Source of the DNA: Pseudomonas massiliensis
GTDB lineage: Bacteria; Pseudomonadota; Gammaproteobacteria; Pseudomonadales; Pseudomonadaceae
Reading direction: 5' to 3'
Assembly (NCBI RefSeq): GCF_000826105.1
Contig: NZ_CCYK01000007.1
Coordinates: 1,116,001 to 1,180,000 of the forward strand
DNA length: 64,000 nt
The position numbers and the translations under genes are program-made. Shown here piece after piece: positions 10,221 through 19,154 of this stretch. Every line of letters begins with the position of its first letter. Within the stretch, counting starts at the first letter, position 1. The notes beneath the pieces were generated by a model. The model worked only from the letters and a program-made list of their open reading frames with translations, did not search any database and was not told the origin of the DNA.

Positions 10221-10936
10221 TGGCCTGGTGGATAGCCCTGCAGTTTCTCAGTTGTCTGCCGGTGCGCCTTGCCCGTATGCCCAGCCCGGCGGAGAACGGC
10301 CGTTCCCTGCTGTTCTACCCGATGGTCGGGCTGCTCTTCGGCATGCTGCTCTGGGTCCTGGACTGGCTTCTGGCCGACAGCCCGAAGCTATTGCACGCGG
10401 CCCTGCTGCTGCTGGCCTGGGTGATGTTGACCGGCGGGCTTCACCTGGATGGCCTCGCCGATACCGCCGACGCCTGGGTGGGCGGCTATGGCGACCGGGC
10501 GCGTACCTTGGCGATCATGAAAGATCCGCGCAGCGGGCCCATGGCTGTGGTCACTCTCGTGCTACTGCTCTTGATCAAGTTCGCGGCCCTGCTGGCCTTG
10601 ATAGACGCGCCGGGCTCAGCGCACTGGTGGCTGGTGCCGATATTCGGCCGCGCGGCACTGTTGGGCTTGTTCCTGAGTACGCCCTATGTACGGCCTGGGG
10701 GGCTTGGACAGGCACTGGCCGAGTACCTGCCGAGGGCGAAAGCTGCCTGGATACTTTCATTCTGTATCGCTCTGGCCCTTTGGGAGGCCCCGGCGGCCGC
10801 GCTGGCCGGGGTCCTGACGTTCTGGCTTCTGCGACGCTTGATGCTGCGCCGCCTGGGCGGTACCACCGGGGATACCGCTGGCGCGCTGCTGGAATGCTTG
10901 GAGGTGGTGATGCTGGTGAGCCTGGCGCTGGGGTAG
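10217..10936 (+). CDS. cobS: Adenosylcobinamide-GDP ribazoletransferase (cobalamin synthase)
   Basis: A 239-aa membrane enzyme (CobS/CobV) that joins alpha-ribazole to adenosylcobinamide-GDP in the last step of the pathway. The metal-binding signature GGLHLDGLADTADAW and the following MKDPRSGPMAVV are diagnostic, and most of the rest is hydrophobic helices. ATG at 10217 forms an ATGA overlap with the phosphatase; a start at 10202 would add five residues. It is the last gene of the riboswitch-controlled operon, which ends at a hairpin 31 nt downstream. Confidence 0.95.
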   Translation: MMAWWIALQFLSCLPVRLARMPSPAENGRSLLFYPMVGLLFGMLLWVLDWLLADSPKLLHAALLLLAWVMLTGGLHLDGLADTADAWVGGYGDRARTLAIMKDPRSGPMAVVTLVLLLLIKFAALLALIDAPGSAHWWLVPIFGRAALLGLFLSTPYVRPGGLGQALAEYLPRAKAAWILSFCIALALWEAPAAALAGVLTFWLLRRLMLRRLGGTTGDTAGALLECLEVVMLVSLALG

Positions 10937-10966
10937 GGCAGCCTACCCTGGATCACCCCTGAAATG

Positions 10967-10993
10967 ACGAACCCCCGCAGGGCGGGGGTTCGT
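10967..10993. terminator. Bidirectional terminator-like hairpin after cobS
   Basis: A 12-bp perfect stem (ACGAACCCCCGC at 10967-10978 with its complement at 10982-10993) closed by a 3-base loop lies between cobS and the convergent FadL gene. Only a weak T-rich run follows on either strand. Stem strength and position make a terminator for both genes the best reading. Confidence 0.8.
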
Positions 10994-11008
10994 TGAGCAT
11001 CGGCTGGC

Positions 11009-12298
11009 TTAGAACCTGTAGGTAAGCGAGCTGCCGAAGCCGTGGGCGCTGTTTTTGTAGGTCGCGCTGTAGGCACCTTTGTTGGTAGTACTTCCTGAGC
11101 TAGGCAGGTTCACATCCACGCTTTCTTCCTTGAGGTAGGAGTAGGCGAAGTCCAGGGTGATGTTGTCGGTCGGGCTGTAGCCGGCGCCGACGCTGAAGAT
11201 CCGGCGGTCACCCGAAGGGATGCGCGGTGAACGGTCGTGGTTGTTGGTGGGCGACTGGTCCACGCTGAACCCCGTGCGCAGTGTCCATTGCTTGTTCAGC
11301 TTGTAGGACGCACCGATGGCGTGGGCCCAGGTGTCGTGCCAGTTCTGCTCTTCGGTAATGGTTCCCAGGCCGAGCGCGGTTGCGGTAGCGCTGCCGGAGT
11401 TTTCCACGGTGATGTCCTTCAGGCGGCTCCAGCGGGTCCAGGTGCTACCACCGTAGATAGTCCAGCGGTCATCCAGCTCATGGGTGAAGGAGAAGTCCAC
11501 CGATTCCGGGGTGGTCAGGTCGAGGGAAGCATCGGACTTGAAGTTGAACGCTGGCAGGGCTGCCCTCGCACGCAGGTTTCGCACCTTGGTGTCACCGTCC
11601 AGCTTGTAGTCCACCTTGGAGTGGTAGGTCAGGCCAAGGCGAGTCTTGTCGGTGGCCTGAACCAGGATACCGACGTTGAAGCCCAGGGCGGTGTCGTCAC
11701 CCTTGATCTTCACCTGGCCGTCGCCTCCTGAAATGGGGTTGGCGGCGTTGATGGTGCGAGAGGTCAGCTCACCCTCGATGCGGTTGATGGTCGGGCCGAA
11801 GCCGATGGACACCTTGTCGTTGAAGGCATAGCTGACGGTGGGCTGGAAGGTGATCACCTTGACCACACTCTTGTCCGCCCAGTAGCGGCCGGCATAGCCG
11901 CTTTCGTAGTCGGTAGCCAGGCCGAAGGGCACGTAGACTCCGAAGCCCACGGCCCACTGGTCATCCAGGGGCTTTACATAGTAGCCCATGGGCACGCCCA
12001 CTAGGGGAACCATGTCGCCTTCGTTGCTGCCACCCAGGGTGGAGCGGGCGTGATCGATTTCAGAGTCGGCATAGATCCCAGCGGCGCCGACGGTGAATTG
12101 TTCCTGCTTGAGACGCGCCATGCCCGCCGGGTTCCCCGCCACGGTGCTGGCGTCTTCCGCCGATGATGACCGACCCGCGAAGCCCACGCCCATGCCGCTG
12201 ATGCTTTGCTCGTTGATGGCGAAGCCGCTGGCGAAAAGTTGAGTGGAGGCAAGCGTGACTGCGAGGCCGAGGCTCGATCTGATCATGACTTTTTTCAT
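11009..12298 (-). CDS. FadL/OmpP1/TodX-family outer membrane transporter
   Basis: A 429-aa outer membrane beta-barrel for long-chain fatty acids or other hydrophobic compounds. The signal peptide ends near TQLFASGFAINEQS, and the family's NPAGMA motif appears in ASTVAGNPAGMARLK. Many amphipathic strands follow and the chain ends in the aromatic residue F (SLTYRF), as barrels do for assembly by BAM. The ATG at 12298 is preceded by a GGAG site; the upstream in-frame extension lacks a signal sequence. Substrate cannot be inferred from neighbours. Confidence 0.92.
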   Translation of the reverse strand: MKKVMIRSSLGLAVTLASTQLFASGFAINEQSISGMGVGFAGRSSSAEDASTVAGNPAGMARLKQEQFTVGAAGIYADSEIDHARSTLGGSNEGDMVPLVGVPMGYYVKPLDDQWAVGFGVYVPFGLATDYESGYAGRYWADKSVVKVITFQPTVSYAFNDKVSIGFGPTINRIEGELTSRTINAANPISGGDGQVKIKGDDTALGFNVGILVQATDKTRLGLTYHSKVDYKLDGDTKVRNLRARAALPAFNFKSDASLDLTTPESVDFSFTHELDDRWTIYGGSTWTRWSRLKDITVENSGSATATALGLGTITEEQNWHDTWAHAIGASYKLNKQWTLRTGFSVDQSPTNNHDRSPRIPSGDRRIFSVGAGYSPTDNITLDFAYSYLKEESVDVNLPSSGSTTNKGAYSATYKNSAHGFGSSLTYRF

Positions 12299-12663
12299 TG
12301 TTGTTGTTACTCCGAGGGTGATCTCCGAGGCAAAGTACCAATAAACCTGCAACTGCGCTACACCTCTGTATCACCTAAGCTAGAGCAGTTTTGTCGGACA
12401 ATCCAACTAAAAGAGCCCTCATACGCAATAGAATCGAGTCGTGGTTCCTGTTTTCGACGTCATATAGTTGACGGTAGCCCTAATGCGTTTCGCTACAGGG
12501 ACCGCTAACCCTTCTGGATTGGGCGCTATAACCCAGCGATGGCATTTTGACGAAATTCGATTGAGGGCCGGGAACTTGTCACTGATAGGGAAGCGAGCGG
12601 AAGCAGGCCTCACACCTGGAGGCCCGATAGCTAGGCACTTTTTTGTAACAGGAAAGGGTAAGA

Positions 12664-12709
12664 AGGCGAGCCCCACGCGTGGCAGCGATTGATCGAACGG
12701 GGCTCGCCT
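12664..12709. repeat. Inverted repeat, 11-bp arms
   Basis: AGGCGAGCCCC (12664-12674) is perfectly complementary to 12699-12709, with a 24-base loop. No T-tract follows on the plus strand. It could be a transcript terminator or a structured RNA; no gene ends next to it on the plus strand. Confidence 0.5.
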
Positions 12710-12737
12710 GGAACGACACGCCGCTGGCGTATCGCTC

Positions 12738-12760
12738 AAGTTAAAGCATAGCTTTAACTT
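12738..12760. repeat. Perfect palindromic hairpin, 10-bp arms
   Basis: AAGTTAAAGC at 12738-12747 pairs perfectly with 12751-12760 around a 3-base loop ATA. It is AT-rich in a GC-rich genome and lies 65 nt beyond the stop of the small minus-strand gene at 12825. It may be that gene's terminator or a protein-binding operator. Confidence 0.5.
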
Positions 12761-12824
12761 CGGGACGCAAATGTACGTTCGTCGGAGCTATTCGACCCTG
12801 AGGACAAGAGGTCGAGGGCGCCTC

Positions 12825-13049
12825 TCAGGCAACCAGCGACTGGCGAGCGCGCTCGATGACTGCCTGCAATGGAGCTGGAGCAGCATATTGCTCCGGGTAG
12901 AGGCGTTCGGTATGACGCGCTACGCCATGCTCGTTGACCACGGAGAAGCTGAAGCTATCGTTACGTGCCGCGAGGATGACGCAACGCAGCGGAGCGAAAG
13001 CTTGGGACAAGGTATGGATGGCAACCTGGGTTTGAGTATTGAAGGTCAT
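12825..13049 (-). CDS. Small conserved-looking Pseudomonas protein of unknown function
   Basis: A 74-aa soluble protein beginning MTFNTQTQVAIHTLSQAF. The start has an AGGA ribosome site about 9 nt upstream. Reading suggests a compact fold with a PLRCVILAARNDSFSFSV strand region, then RLYPEQY and a C-terminal helix. It is reminiscent of the short Pseudomonas-specific DUF proteins (DUF1652/DUF3509 style), but the assignment is not secure. It stands alone between the FadL gene and rmuC. No function is proposed. Confidence 0.7.
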   Translation of the reverse strand: MTFNTQTQVAIHTLSQAFAPLRCVILAARNDSFSFSVVNEHGVARHTERLYPEQYAAPAPLQAVIERARQSLVA

Positions 13050-13593
13050 TGTGGGTGTTCCTGCGATTGACACGGATCAGAGCCGTGCGGCATTGAATTT
13101 GTTCCGGCGCGCTTGATAGATAACGCAGACCTGCCAGAACAGTACAGCTCGCCTGTGACGTATAGATGAACGTGATGCAGGCGGCGGTCGGTACGCAAGA
13201 CGAGGGGCAGCCCGGCTGAGGTCATGACAGCGAGAGGCAAGCCTGGGAAGCGAGACAGCGGGGCGTAATGGTAGAGACGCTTGGCGCTGGCCTGAAGGCC
13301 GAGAGGGTCCGATTGAACAGCGAGACTCGATGCTAGGCATCGACGGTGTTGCTGGAGGGACTTGAGCGGCCGAAATTTGCTTTCAGCTTATGTACGAACT
13401 GCGGAGAACCCTATAGATAAAAGGCAGTCATGGCAAGCCTCCAGGGAGAGAGGCGATAAACGGTAGTTGGGCCTGATCGCTGGAAACCGGCTTCTATAGG
13501 TCTTCAGAGGGATGCTCGTTCGTGCCACAGGCTGCGCCTTTTCTGTTGTTCTCTACCGAGCCTGGCGTTTAAAGGCTTGCATAACCCAAGGGG

Positions 13594-13602
13594 TTGTGCA
13601 CA
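13594..13602 (+). other. DnaA-box-like 9-mer TTGTGCACA
   Basis: One mismatch to the TTWTNCACA consensus. It lies about 180 nt before a perfect box, with an A/T-rich tract between them. Confidence 0.3.
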
Positions 13603-13781
13603 CCAGTGTGCGAAACTGTCACATTCCAGCGGAGCGGTGATGCAGCCCTCGAGCAGCATGCTCCCGATTTTCAAGTCAATGAAAAAAAACACTTTTTTGA
13701 GCTGGTGAAAAAATGGACAGTTTGTCTGGAGGCCCCGTCCCATCAGGGTTTGCGAAGGGTAGAGGGGTGTTGTCCACTGTG

Positions 13782-13790
13782 TTATCCACA
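13782..13790 (+). other. Perfect DnaA box TTATCCACA
   Basis: Exact match to the strong DnaA recognition 9-mer. Close imperfect neighbours are TTGTCCACT at 13770-13778 and a reverse-orientation TGTGGATTG just downstream. Whether DnaA binds here is not shown. Confidence 0.45.
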
Positions 13791-13979
13791 GGTTCTGTGG
13801 ATTGTGACCGTTGATTGCTCTACGGCGGCCATTGCGCTCTAGAGCCGCTATTATCGATGTCCATAGCCGCTGCGCTGTCAAGTTGAAGCATGTAATTTTT
13901 TCGGCATAACCGAGGTAGTGGGTAGACTGACCTGCCAACTCCCCGCTTCGCCATCCAGCACTTCCACCGGTACCCCCCC

Positions 13980-15509
13980 ATGCCCGACGATGTCCTCCGT
14001 TTAGTCTTCAGCGCCCTGCTCGGTGCGCTGCCTTGTGTTGCCCTGGCCTGGCATTTCTACCGCGCCGCGGCAGCGGCCCGCACGGACATTCCCTTGCTGC
14101 AGGAGCGGCTACGACTCGCTCAGGCCAGTGAAGAAGCTGCTCGCCAGGAAGGGGCCGCGCGTGCTCATGAACTGGCTGACCTGGGCCGCAGCCATGCCTT
14201 GGTTCAAGCGGAACTGGCCGCCGCCGCCCGTGAGCTGGAGTTGTTGCGCTTGGAGGTGGACAACGGCCGTGATGCCGCTCACGCCTGGGATCATGAGCGT
14301 CGACAGCGTGAAGGGGAGTTGCGTCAATTGGAAGCGCGCTGCGCTGCCTTGACCGCGGAGCTTAGAGAGCAGCAGGAGGGCCACGCGCAACGCCTGGCCG
14401 ATGTCCAGGGCGCTCGGGACGAACTCAGGGCTCAGTTCGCCGAGTTGGCGGGAAAGATCTTTGAAGAGCGGGAACAACGCTTTTCGGAGAACAGCCAACA
14501 GCGCCTGGGTCAGCTGCTTGACCCGCTGCGTGAGCGGATCCAGGCCTTCGAAAAGCGCGTGGAAGACAGTTATGCCCAGGAAGCGCGTGAGCGATTTTCC
14601 CTTGCCAAGGAACTGGAGCGGCTGCAGCAATTGAACCTGCGCCTGAGCGACGAAGCCACCAATCTTACCCAGGCGTTGAAAGGCCAGAAAACCCAGGGCA
14701 ATTGGGGCGAGTTGGTGCTTGAGCGGGTACTGGAACATGCCGGGCTGCAGAAGGGGCGGGAATACCAGACCCAGGTCAGCCTCAAGAGTGCGGACGGCGA
14801 GCGCTTCCAACCCGACGTACTGGTCACGCTGCCCGGTGAAAAACAAGTTGTGGTCGATGCCAAGGTCAGCCTGGTGGCCTGGCAGCAATACGTCGGCGCT
14901 TCGGAAGCCGACCTGGCCCAGGGCGCGCTCAAGCAACACGTCAACAGCCTGAGAGCGCATATCAAAGGTCTGGCCGGAAAAGACTACAGTCGCCTGGAGG
15001 GCCTGCACAGCCTGGACTTCGTGCTCTTGTTCGTGCCCATCGAAGCAGCCTTTTCCGCCGCGCTGCAACATGAGCCGGGGTTGTTCCAAGAGGCTTTCGA
15101 CAAGCAGATCGTCGTGGTCAGCCCTACTACCCTGCTGGCGACCCTCAAAGTGGTGGACAGCCTCTGGAAGCAGGAACGGCAAAGCCAGAACGCGCGGGAG
15201 ATTGCGGAGCGCGCGGGCTGGCTCTACGACAAGTTCGTACTTTTCATCCAGGACCTGGACGAGGTAGGCACCCGTCTGCAGCAGTTGGACAAGGCCTACG
15301 CCAGCGCTCGGAACAAACTTACCGAAGGGCGCGGGAATCTGGTCAGCCGCAGCGAGCAGCTCAAGTTGCTGGGCGCCCGCGCCAGCAAGCGCCTGCCCCC
15401 GGAGCTGCTGGACAAGGCCGCCGTGGCTGGCGGGGATGATCTCTTCGGGCCAATGGACGCGGACTCAAGCCTGCGTCAGCTCGCGCCGGGCGAAGTGCCG
15501 ATTCAATAG
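13980..15509 (+). CDS. rmuC: DNA recombination protein RmuC
   Basis: A 509-aa protein with an N-terminal membrane helix (about residues 7-25), a long coiled coil rich in Glu, Arg and Gln to about residue 230, and a C-terminal RmuC nuclease-like domain. Family motifs include GNWGELVLERVLEHAGL, QPDVLVTLPGEK, VVDAKVSLVAWQQYV and LDFVLLFVPIEAAFSAAL. RmuC limits inversions at repeated sequences in E. coli (family knowledge). Its last 45 nt overlap the 3' end of the convergent kinase gene. Confidence 0.95.
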   Translation: MPDDVLRLVFSALLGALPCVALAWHFYRAAAAARTDIPLLQERLRLAQASEEAARQEGAARAHELADLGRSHALVQAELAAAARELELLRLEVDNGRDAAHAWDHERRQREGELRQLEARCAALTAELREQQEGHAQRLADVQGARDELRAQFAELAGKIFEEREQRFSENSQQRLGQLLDPLRERIQAFEKRVEDSYAQEARERFSLAKELERLQQLNLRLSDEATNLTQALKGQKTQGNWGELVLERVLEHAGLQKGREYQTQVSLKSADGERFQPDVLVTLPGEKQVVVDAKVSLVAWQQYVGASEADLAQGALKQHVNSLRAHIKGLAGKDYSRLEGLHSLDFVLLFVPIEAAFSAALQHEPGLFQEAFDKQIVVVSPTTLLATLKVVDSLWKQERQSQNAREIAERAGWLYDKFVLFIQDLDEVGTRLQQLDKAYASARNKLTEGRGNLVSRSEQLKLLGARASKRLPPELLDKAAVAGGDDLFGPMDADSSLRQLAPGEVPIQ

Positions 15510-18500
15510 GGCACGCAGGGCCGCCGGCTTGAGTGGCTTGGGCAAGTAGTCCAGCCCGGCGGCATGGACCTGGGCGATGGTTTCGGCGCGACCATCGGCA
15601 CTGATCACCACGCCCGGAACAGGCGCGCCCAGGCAGGTGCGCAGCCAGGCAACCAGCGCTGGGCCGGTGTCGCCCTGGTCAAGGTGGAAATCCACCAGCA
15701 GCAACTGAGGCTGCGCACCTTCGGCCAGGAGCGCGGCGCATCGATCACGACCCGTGGCTGTCCATACAGTGCAGCCCCAGCGTGTCAGCAGACTGGTCAT
15801 GCCAGTGAGGATGCTGGTTTCGTTGTCCACGCACAGTACCTTCAAGCCGCCCAGGGGCAGCGCGGCGGGCACCGACGCTGGCACTACCGTGGGAGCCGCC
15901 GCGGCCAACGGCACCTGTACGCTGAAGACACTGCCGCGCCCCGGCCACGAGCGCACCTCGATGCGGTGGCCGAGGAGCCGGCAAAGGCCGTCAGCAATGG
16001 CCAGGCCCAGGCCGAGCCCCTTTTCGGCACGGGTCTGGTGACTGTCCAGGCGTTGGAATTCTTCGAAGATAACTCCCAGCTTGTCTGCCGGAATGCCTGG
16101 GCCACGGTCCCACACTTCCAGGCGCAGATGCCCGTGTGTACGACGTACCCCCAGCAGTACCGGGCCGCTACCATAACGGAAGGCATTGGTAAGAAAGTTC
16201 TGCAGGATGCGGCGTAGCAGGCGAATATCGCTGTCGATGCGCTGGGCGCTGCCACGCACTCTCAAACTAAGCCCTTGCTCCTGGGCAAGCGCCGAGAATT
16301 CAGTGCCCAAGGCAATGTAGAGCTCGTCGAGGGCGAACGCTGCTCGGTTCGGTGTGACGCGACCGTTCTCCAGGCGTGAGATATCCAACAGGTCGCTGAT
16401 CAGGTCTTCGGCCGAGCGCAGGGCGCTGTCCATGTGCGCGACCAATGGGCGAGCGTCGGTGGGCAGCTCCTTTTCCTGGTGCCCGAGCGCCGCGCAGAAC
16501 AGACGCGCGGCGTTCATGGGCTGCATCAGGTCATGGCCCACGGCTGCCAGGAAACGGCTCTTGGAGCGGTTGGCGGTATCAGCGTGCGCCTTGGCGGCGG
16601 AAAGCGCCTGGTTGAGCGCCGACAGCTCGGCGGTACGCTCGGCGACCCGCCGCTCCAGGCTTTCGTTGGCGTCCTTGAGTGCCCGCTCGGCTTCGCGATA
16701 GGCAGTGATGTCCGTGAAGCTCATGACGAAACCACCGCCTGGCATGGGGTTCCCGATGAGTTCGATCACCTGCCCATTGGGAAATACTCGTTCGGAAGTG
16801 TGCGCCCGCCCCTGGCGCATGTAGTCCAGGCGCCGGGCTACGTGGACCTGGGCTTCCCCTGGGCCGCAGAACCCCCGCTCGGCGTTGAAGCGGATAAGGT
16901 CCGCAATAGGCCTGCCGACCGCGATAAGGCCTTCCGGATAGTTGAACAGCTCCAGGTAGCGGCGGTTCCAGGCCACCAGGCGCAGATGCTGGTCCACCAC
17001 GCTGATACCCTGGGTAATGTTTTCGATGGCGCCTTGAAGCAAGGCACGGTTGAACTGTAAGACCTCCGAGGCTTCGTCAGCGATACGCACCACGTCTTCA
17101 AGCTGCATGTCGCGGCCTTCGATGGCCGCCTTGACCACTGCCCGAGTCGACGAGCTGCCAAGGGTGCCGGCCAGCAGTCGCTCGGTATGGGCGATCCATT
17201 CGCTGTCCGCGGTCTGGCTGGGATTGAAGCCCTTGCCCTGGCGATAGGCGAAGCGGCTGAAACTTTCCCGGGCGCGCTCTTCGCCCACGAATCGGCTGGC
17301 GAGCTTGAGCAGGTCGTCGAGCTGCACCGCCAGCAAGCCCTTGGCGTTGGGCCGAAGGCTGTAGTAGTGGCCAACGAAGCGTCCGGCTTGCCAGTGTTCG
17401 GACACGCGGGTGCGTGACAGCACCGACACCCATACGAACAGGACGAAATTGCCTGCCAGGGACAGCACTACGCCCTGAGTCAGGGCCGAGATCGGCAAGT
17501 GCAGTGGATTGCCATGCAGCCAGCTGAGCGCAGGGAAGGCATCGATAGGCCAACCCAGGCTATGGGCGGCGATGGGCAAGACCAGGGCGTAGAACCACAG
17601 GAAGCTGCCTGCCGCCAGCCCGGCGAACACACCCCGGCGATTGGCCTGCTTCCAGTAGAGCGCGCCGACCATGGCAGGGGTGAGCTGGGCGACGGCGGCG
17701 AAGGCGATCTGGCCAATGGTGGCCAGGCTGGCGGTGGACCCCAGCAAACGATAACTCACATAGGCCAACAGCAGGATCACCAGGATGCTTACCCGTCGGG
17801 CCGAGAGCATCCAGTGGCGGAAGGCTTCGAACGGTCGCTCGGCACGCTGGCGGCGTAGCAGCCAGGGCAGCAGAATGTCATTGGAGACCATGGTGGACAG
17901 GGCCACGCTTTCGACGATCACCATGCCGGTGGCAGCCGAGGCCCCGCCGAGGAAGGCGAGCAGCGCCAAAGCGGGGTGGGCCTCGGCCAGGGGCAGGCTG
18001 ATCACGAAGGAATCCCGCACCACCGCACCTGGCAGCAGCATCTGACCGGCCAGGGCAATGGGCACCACGAACAGGGCCGCCAGCAGCAGGTAGCCGGGGA
18101 ACACCCAGCGCGCCAGCCGCAGGTCCCGCGGTTCGAGGTTCTCTACTACCGTGACCTGGAACTGCCTCGGCAGGCAGATCATCGCCATCATGGCTACCCC
18201 CGTCTGTACCATCATCGACGGCCAGTTGATGGTCTCTTTCCAGTAGGCGCCCAGGGCTGGAGCCTGCCGCGCCTGCCCCAGCAGATCGCCGAAACCCTTG
18301 AACAGGCCAAAGGTGATGAAGGCCCCCACGGCCAGGAAGGCGAACAGTTTCACCAGCGCCTCGAAGGCGATGGCCAGGACCATGCCGCGATGGTGCTCGG
18401 TAACATCCAGGCTACGGGTACCGAACACGATGGTGAACAGCGCCAGCACCAGCGACACCACCATGGCGGTGTCCTGTACCCGGGGGCCGGTGGCGTCGGC

Positions 18501-18950
18501 GCTGGCGCCAATCAGCAGGTTTACCCCAAGCACGATGCCTTTGAGCTGCAAGGCAATGTAGGGAAGCATGCCGATCAGGCAGATCAGCGCCACCACGATC
18601 GCCAGGGGCTGAGACTTACCGTACCGGGCGGCGATGAAATCCGCGATCGACGTGATGTTTTCCTGCTTGCTGATCAGCACCATCTTCTGCAGCACCTGCG
18701 GTGCCAGAAGCAGCAGCAGAGCCGGGCCCAGGTAGATGGGCAGGAAGGCCCAGAGCTGCTCGGCCGCCTGGCCAACGGCGCCGAAGAAGGTCCAGCTGGT
18801 GCAATACACCGCCAGGGACAGACTGTAGACCCAGGCCCGCAGGCGCGGGGGCAGGGAAGTGCGGCGACGGTCACCCCAATAGGCTATGGCAAACATGATG
18901 GTCATGTAGGCCAGGGCTACCGCGGCGATCAGCCCGCTGGAAAGCGACAT
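15465..18950 (-). CDS. mxtR: Sodium:solute symporter-type hybrid histidine kinase (MxtR/CrbS-like)
   Basis: A 1161-aa membrane sensor. Residues 1 to about 510 form an SSS (sodium:solute symporter) domain with about 13 helices and the motif LLAFLGGASAATGMVIVES. A STAC-like linker, a PAS domain (near ITQGISVVDQHLRLVAWN), a coiled coil, HisKA with His806 in AAVGHDLMQPMN, a HATPase domain (DRGPGIPADK, GLGLGLAIADG) and a receiver with Asp1087 in LLVDFHLD follow. The start has an AAGGAAG ribosome site. MxtR/CrbS kinases control acetate and ethanol-related metabolism through a LuxR-type partner (family knowledge); no partner gene is in the window. Confidence 0.88.
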   Translation of the reverse strand: MSLSSGLIAAVALAYMTIMFAIAYWGDRRRTSLPPRLRAWVYSLSLAVYCTSWTFFGAVGQAAEQLWAFLPIYLGPALLLLLAPQVLQKMVLISKQENITSIADFIAARYGKSQPLAIVVALICLIGMLPYIALQLKGIVLGVNLLIGASADATGPRVQDTAMVVSLVLALFTIVFGTRSLDVTEHHRGMVLAIAFEALVKLFAFLAVGAFITFGLFKGFGDLLGQARQAPALGAYWKETINWPSMMVQTGVAMMAMICLPRQFQVTVVENLEPRDLRLARWVFPGYLLLAALFVVPIALAGQMLLPGAVVRDSFVISLPLAEAHPALALLAFLGGASAATGMVIVESVALSTMVSNDILLPWLLRRQRAERPFEAFRHWMLSARRVSILVILLLAYVSYRLLGSTASLATIGQIAFAAVAQLTPAMVGALYWKQANRRGVFAGLAAGSFLWFYALVLPIAAHSLGWPIDAFPALSWLHGNPLHLPISALTQGVVLSLAGNFVLFVWVSVLSRTRVSEHWQAGRFVGHYYSLRPNAKGLLAVQLDDLLKLASRFVGEERARESFSRFAYRQGKGFNPSQTADSEWIAHTERLLAGTLGSSSTRAVVKAAIEGRDMQLEDVVRIADEASEVLQFNRALLQGAIENITQGISVVDQHLRLVAWNRRYLELFNYPEGLIAVGRPIADLIRFNAERGFCGPGEAQVHVARRLDYMRQGRAHTSERVFPNGQVIELIGNPMPGGGFVMSFTDITAYREAERALKDANESLERRVAERTAELSALNQALSAAKAHADTANRSKSRFLAAVGHDLMQPMNAARLFCAALGHQEKELPTDARPLVAHMDSALRSAEDLISDLLDISRLENGRVTPNRAAFALDELYIALGTEFSALAQEQGLSLRVRGSAQRIDSDIRLLRRILQNFLTNAFRYGSGPVLLGVRRTHGHLRLEVWDRGPGIPADKLGVIFEEFQRLDSHQTRAEKGLGLGLAIADGLCRLLGHRIEVRSWPGRGSVFSVQVPLAAAAPTVVPASVPAALPLGGLKVLCVDNETSILTGMTSLLTRWGCTVWTATGRDRCAALLAEGAQPQLLLVDFHLDQGDTGPALVAWLRTCLGAPVPGVVISADGRAETIAQVHAAGLDYLPKPLKPAALRALLNRHFARRELTQA

Positions 18951-19154
18951 TGGGGCTTCCTTCTGAACGTATTGGCCTTGGCGGGTCGCTGGCGGTGACG
19001 GCCAAGGGCAGAGGCTTGGACTCCTGGGGCGTTGCCAGTGTCGCACGCTCGCCAGGCGGCGTCAGTCGCGACCAATGTCTACCCTGGGGTGTGGCTTTTG
19101 GCCGCCGCGGGCGTCCCATGTCAATCAGGCCGATGGATCAGGAGTTCCAGGACG

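Larger units (their letters stand above)
12299..12824. other. Gene-poor stretch upstream of the FadL gene
   Basis: About 525 nt without a credible gene. Open frames here have no ribosome sites or family features. It probably holds the FadL promoter region and contains the two inverted repeats listed separately. Confidence 0.6.
13050..13979. other. 930-nt non-coding stretch upstream of rmuC
   Basis: No credible gene is seen. A 144-codon minus-strand open frame (13504-13938) has no ribosome site and an unlikely composition. The stretch is unusually AT-rich between 13670 and 13725, with A- and T-runs, and holds several DnaA-box-like sequences listed separately. Confidence 0.6.

Noticed and set aside
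13504..13938. 144-codon minus-strand open frame upstream of rmuC
   Set aside because: Unlikely composition, no ribosome site, and it covers the A/T-rich tract and DnaA-box-like sites.
14109..15182. Long open frame antisense to rmuC
   Set aside because: RmuC coding evidence is strong; antisense frames of this size are common with high third-position GC.
17976..18998. 340-codon open frame antisense to the kinase gene
   Set aside because: Low-complexity His/Gln/Gly-rich product mirroring membrane-helix codons of the real gene.
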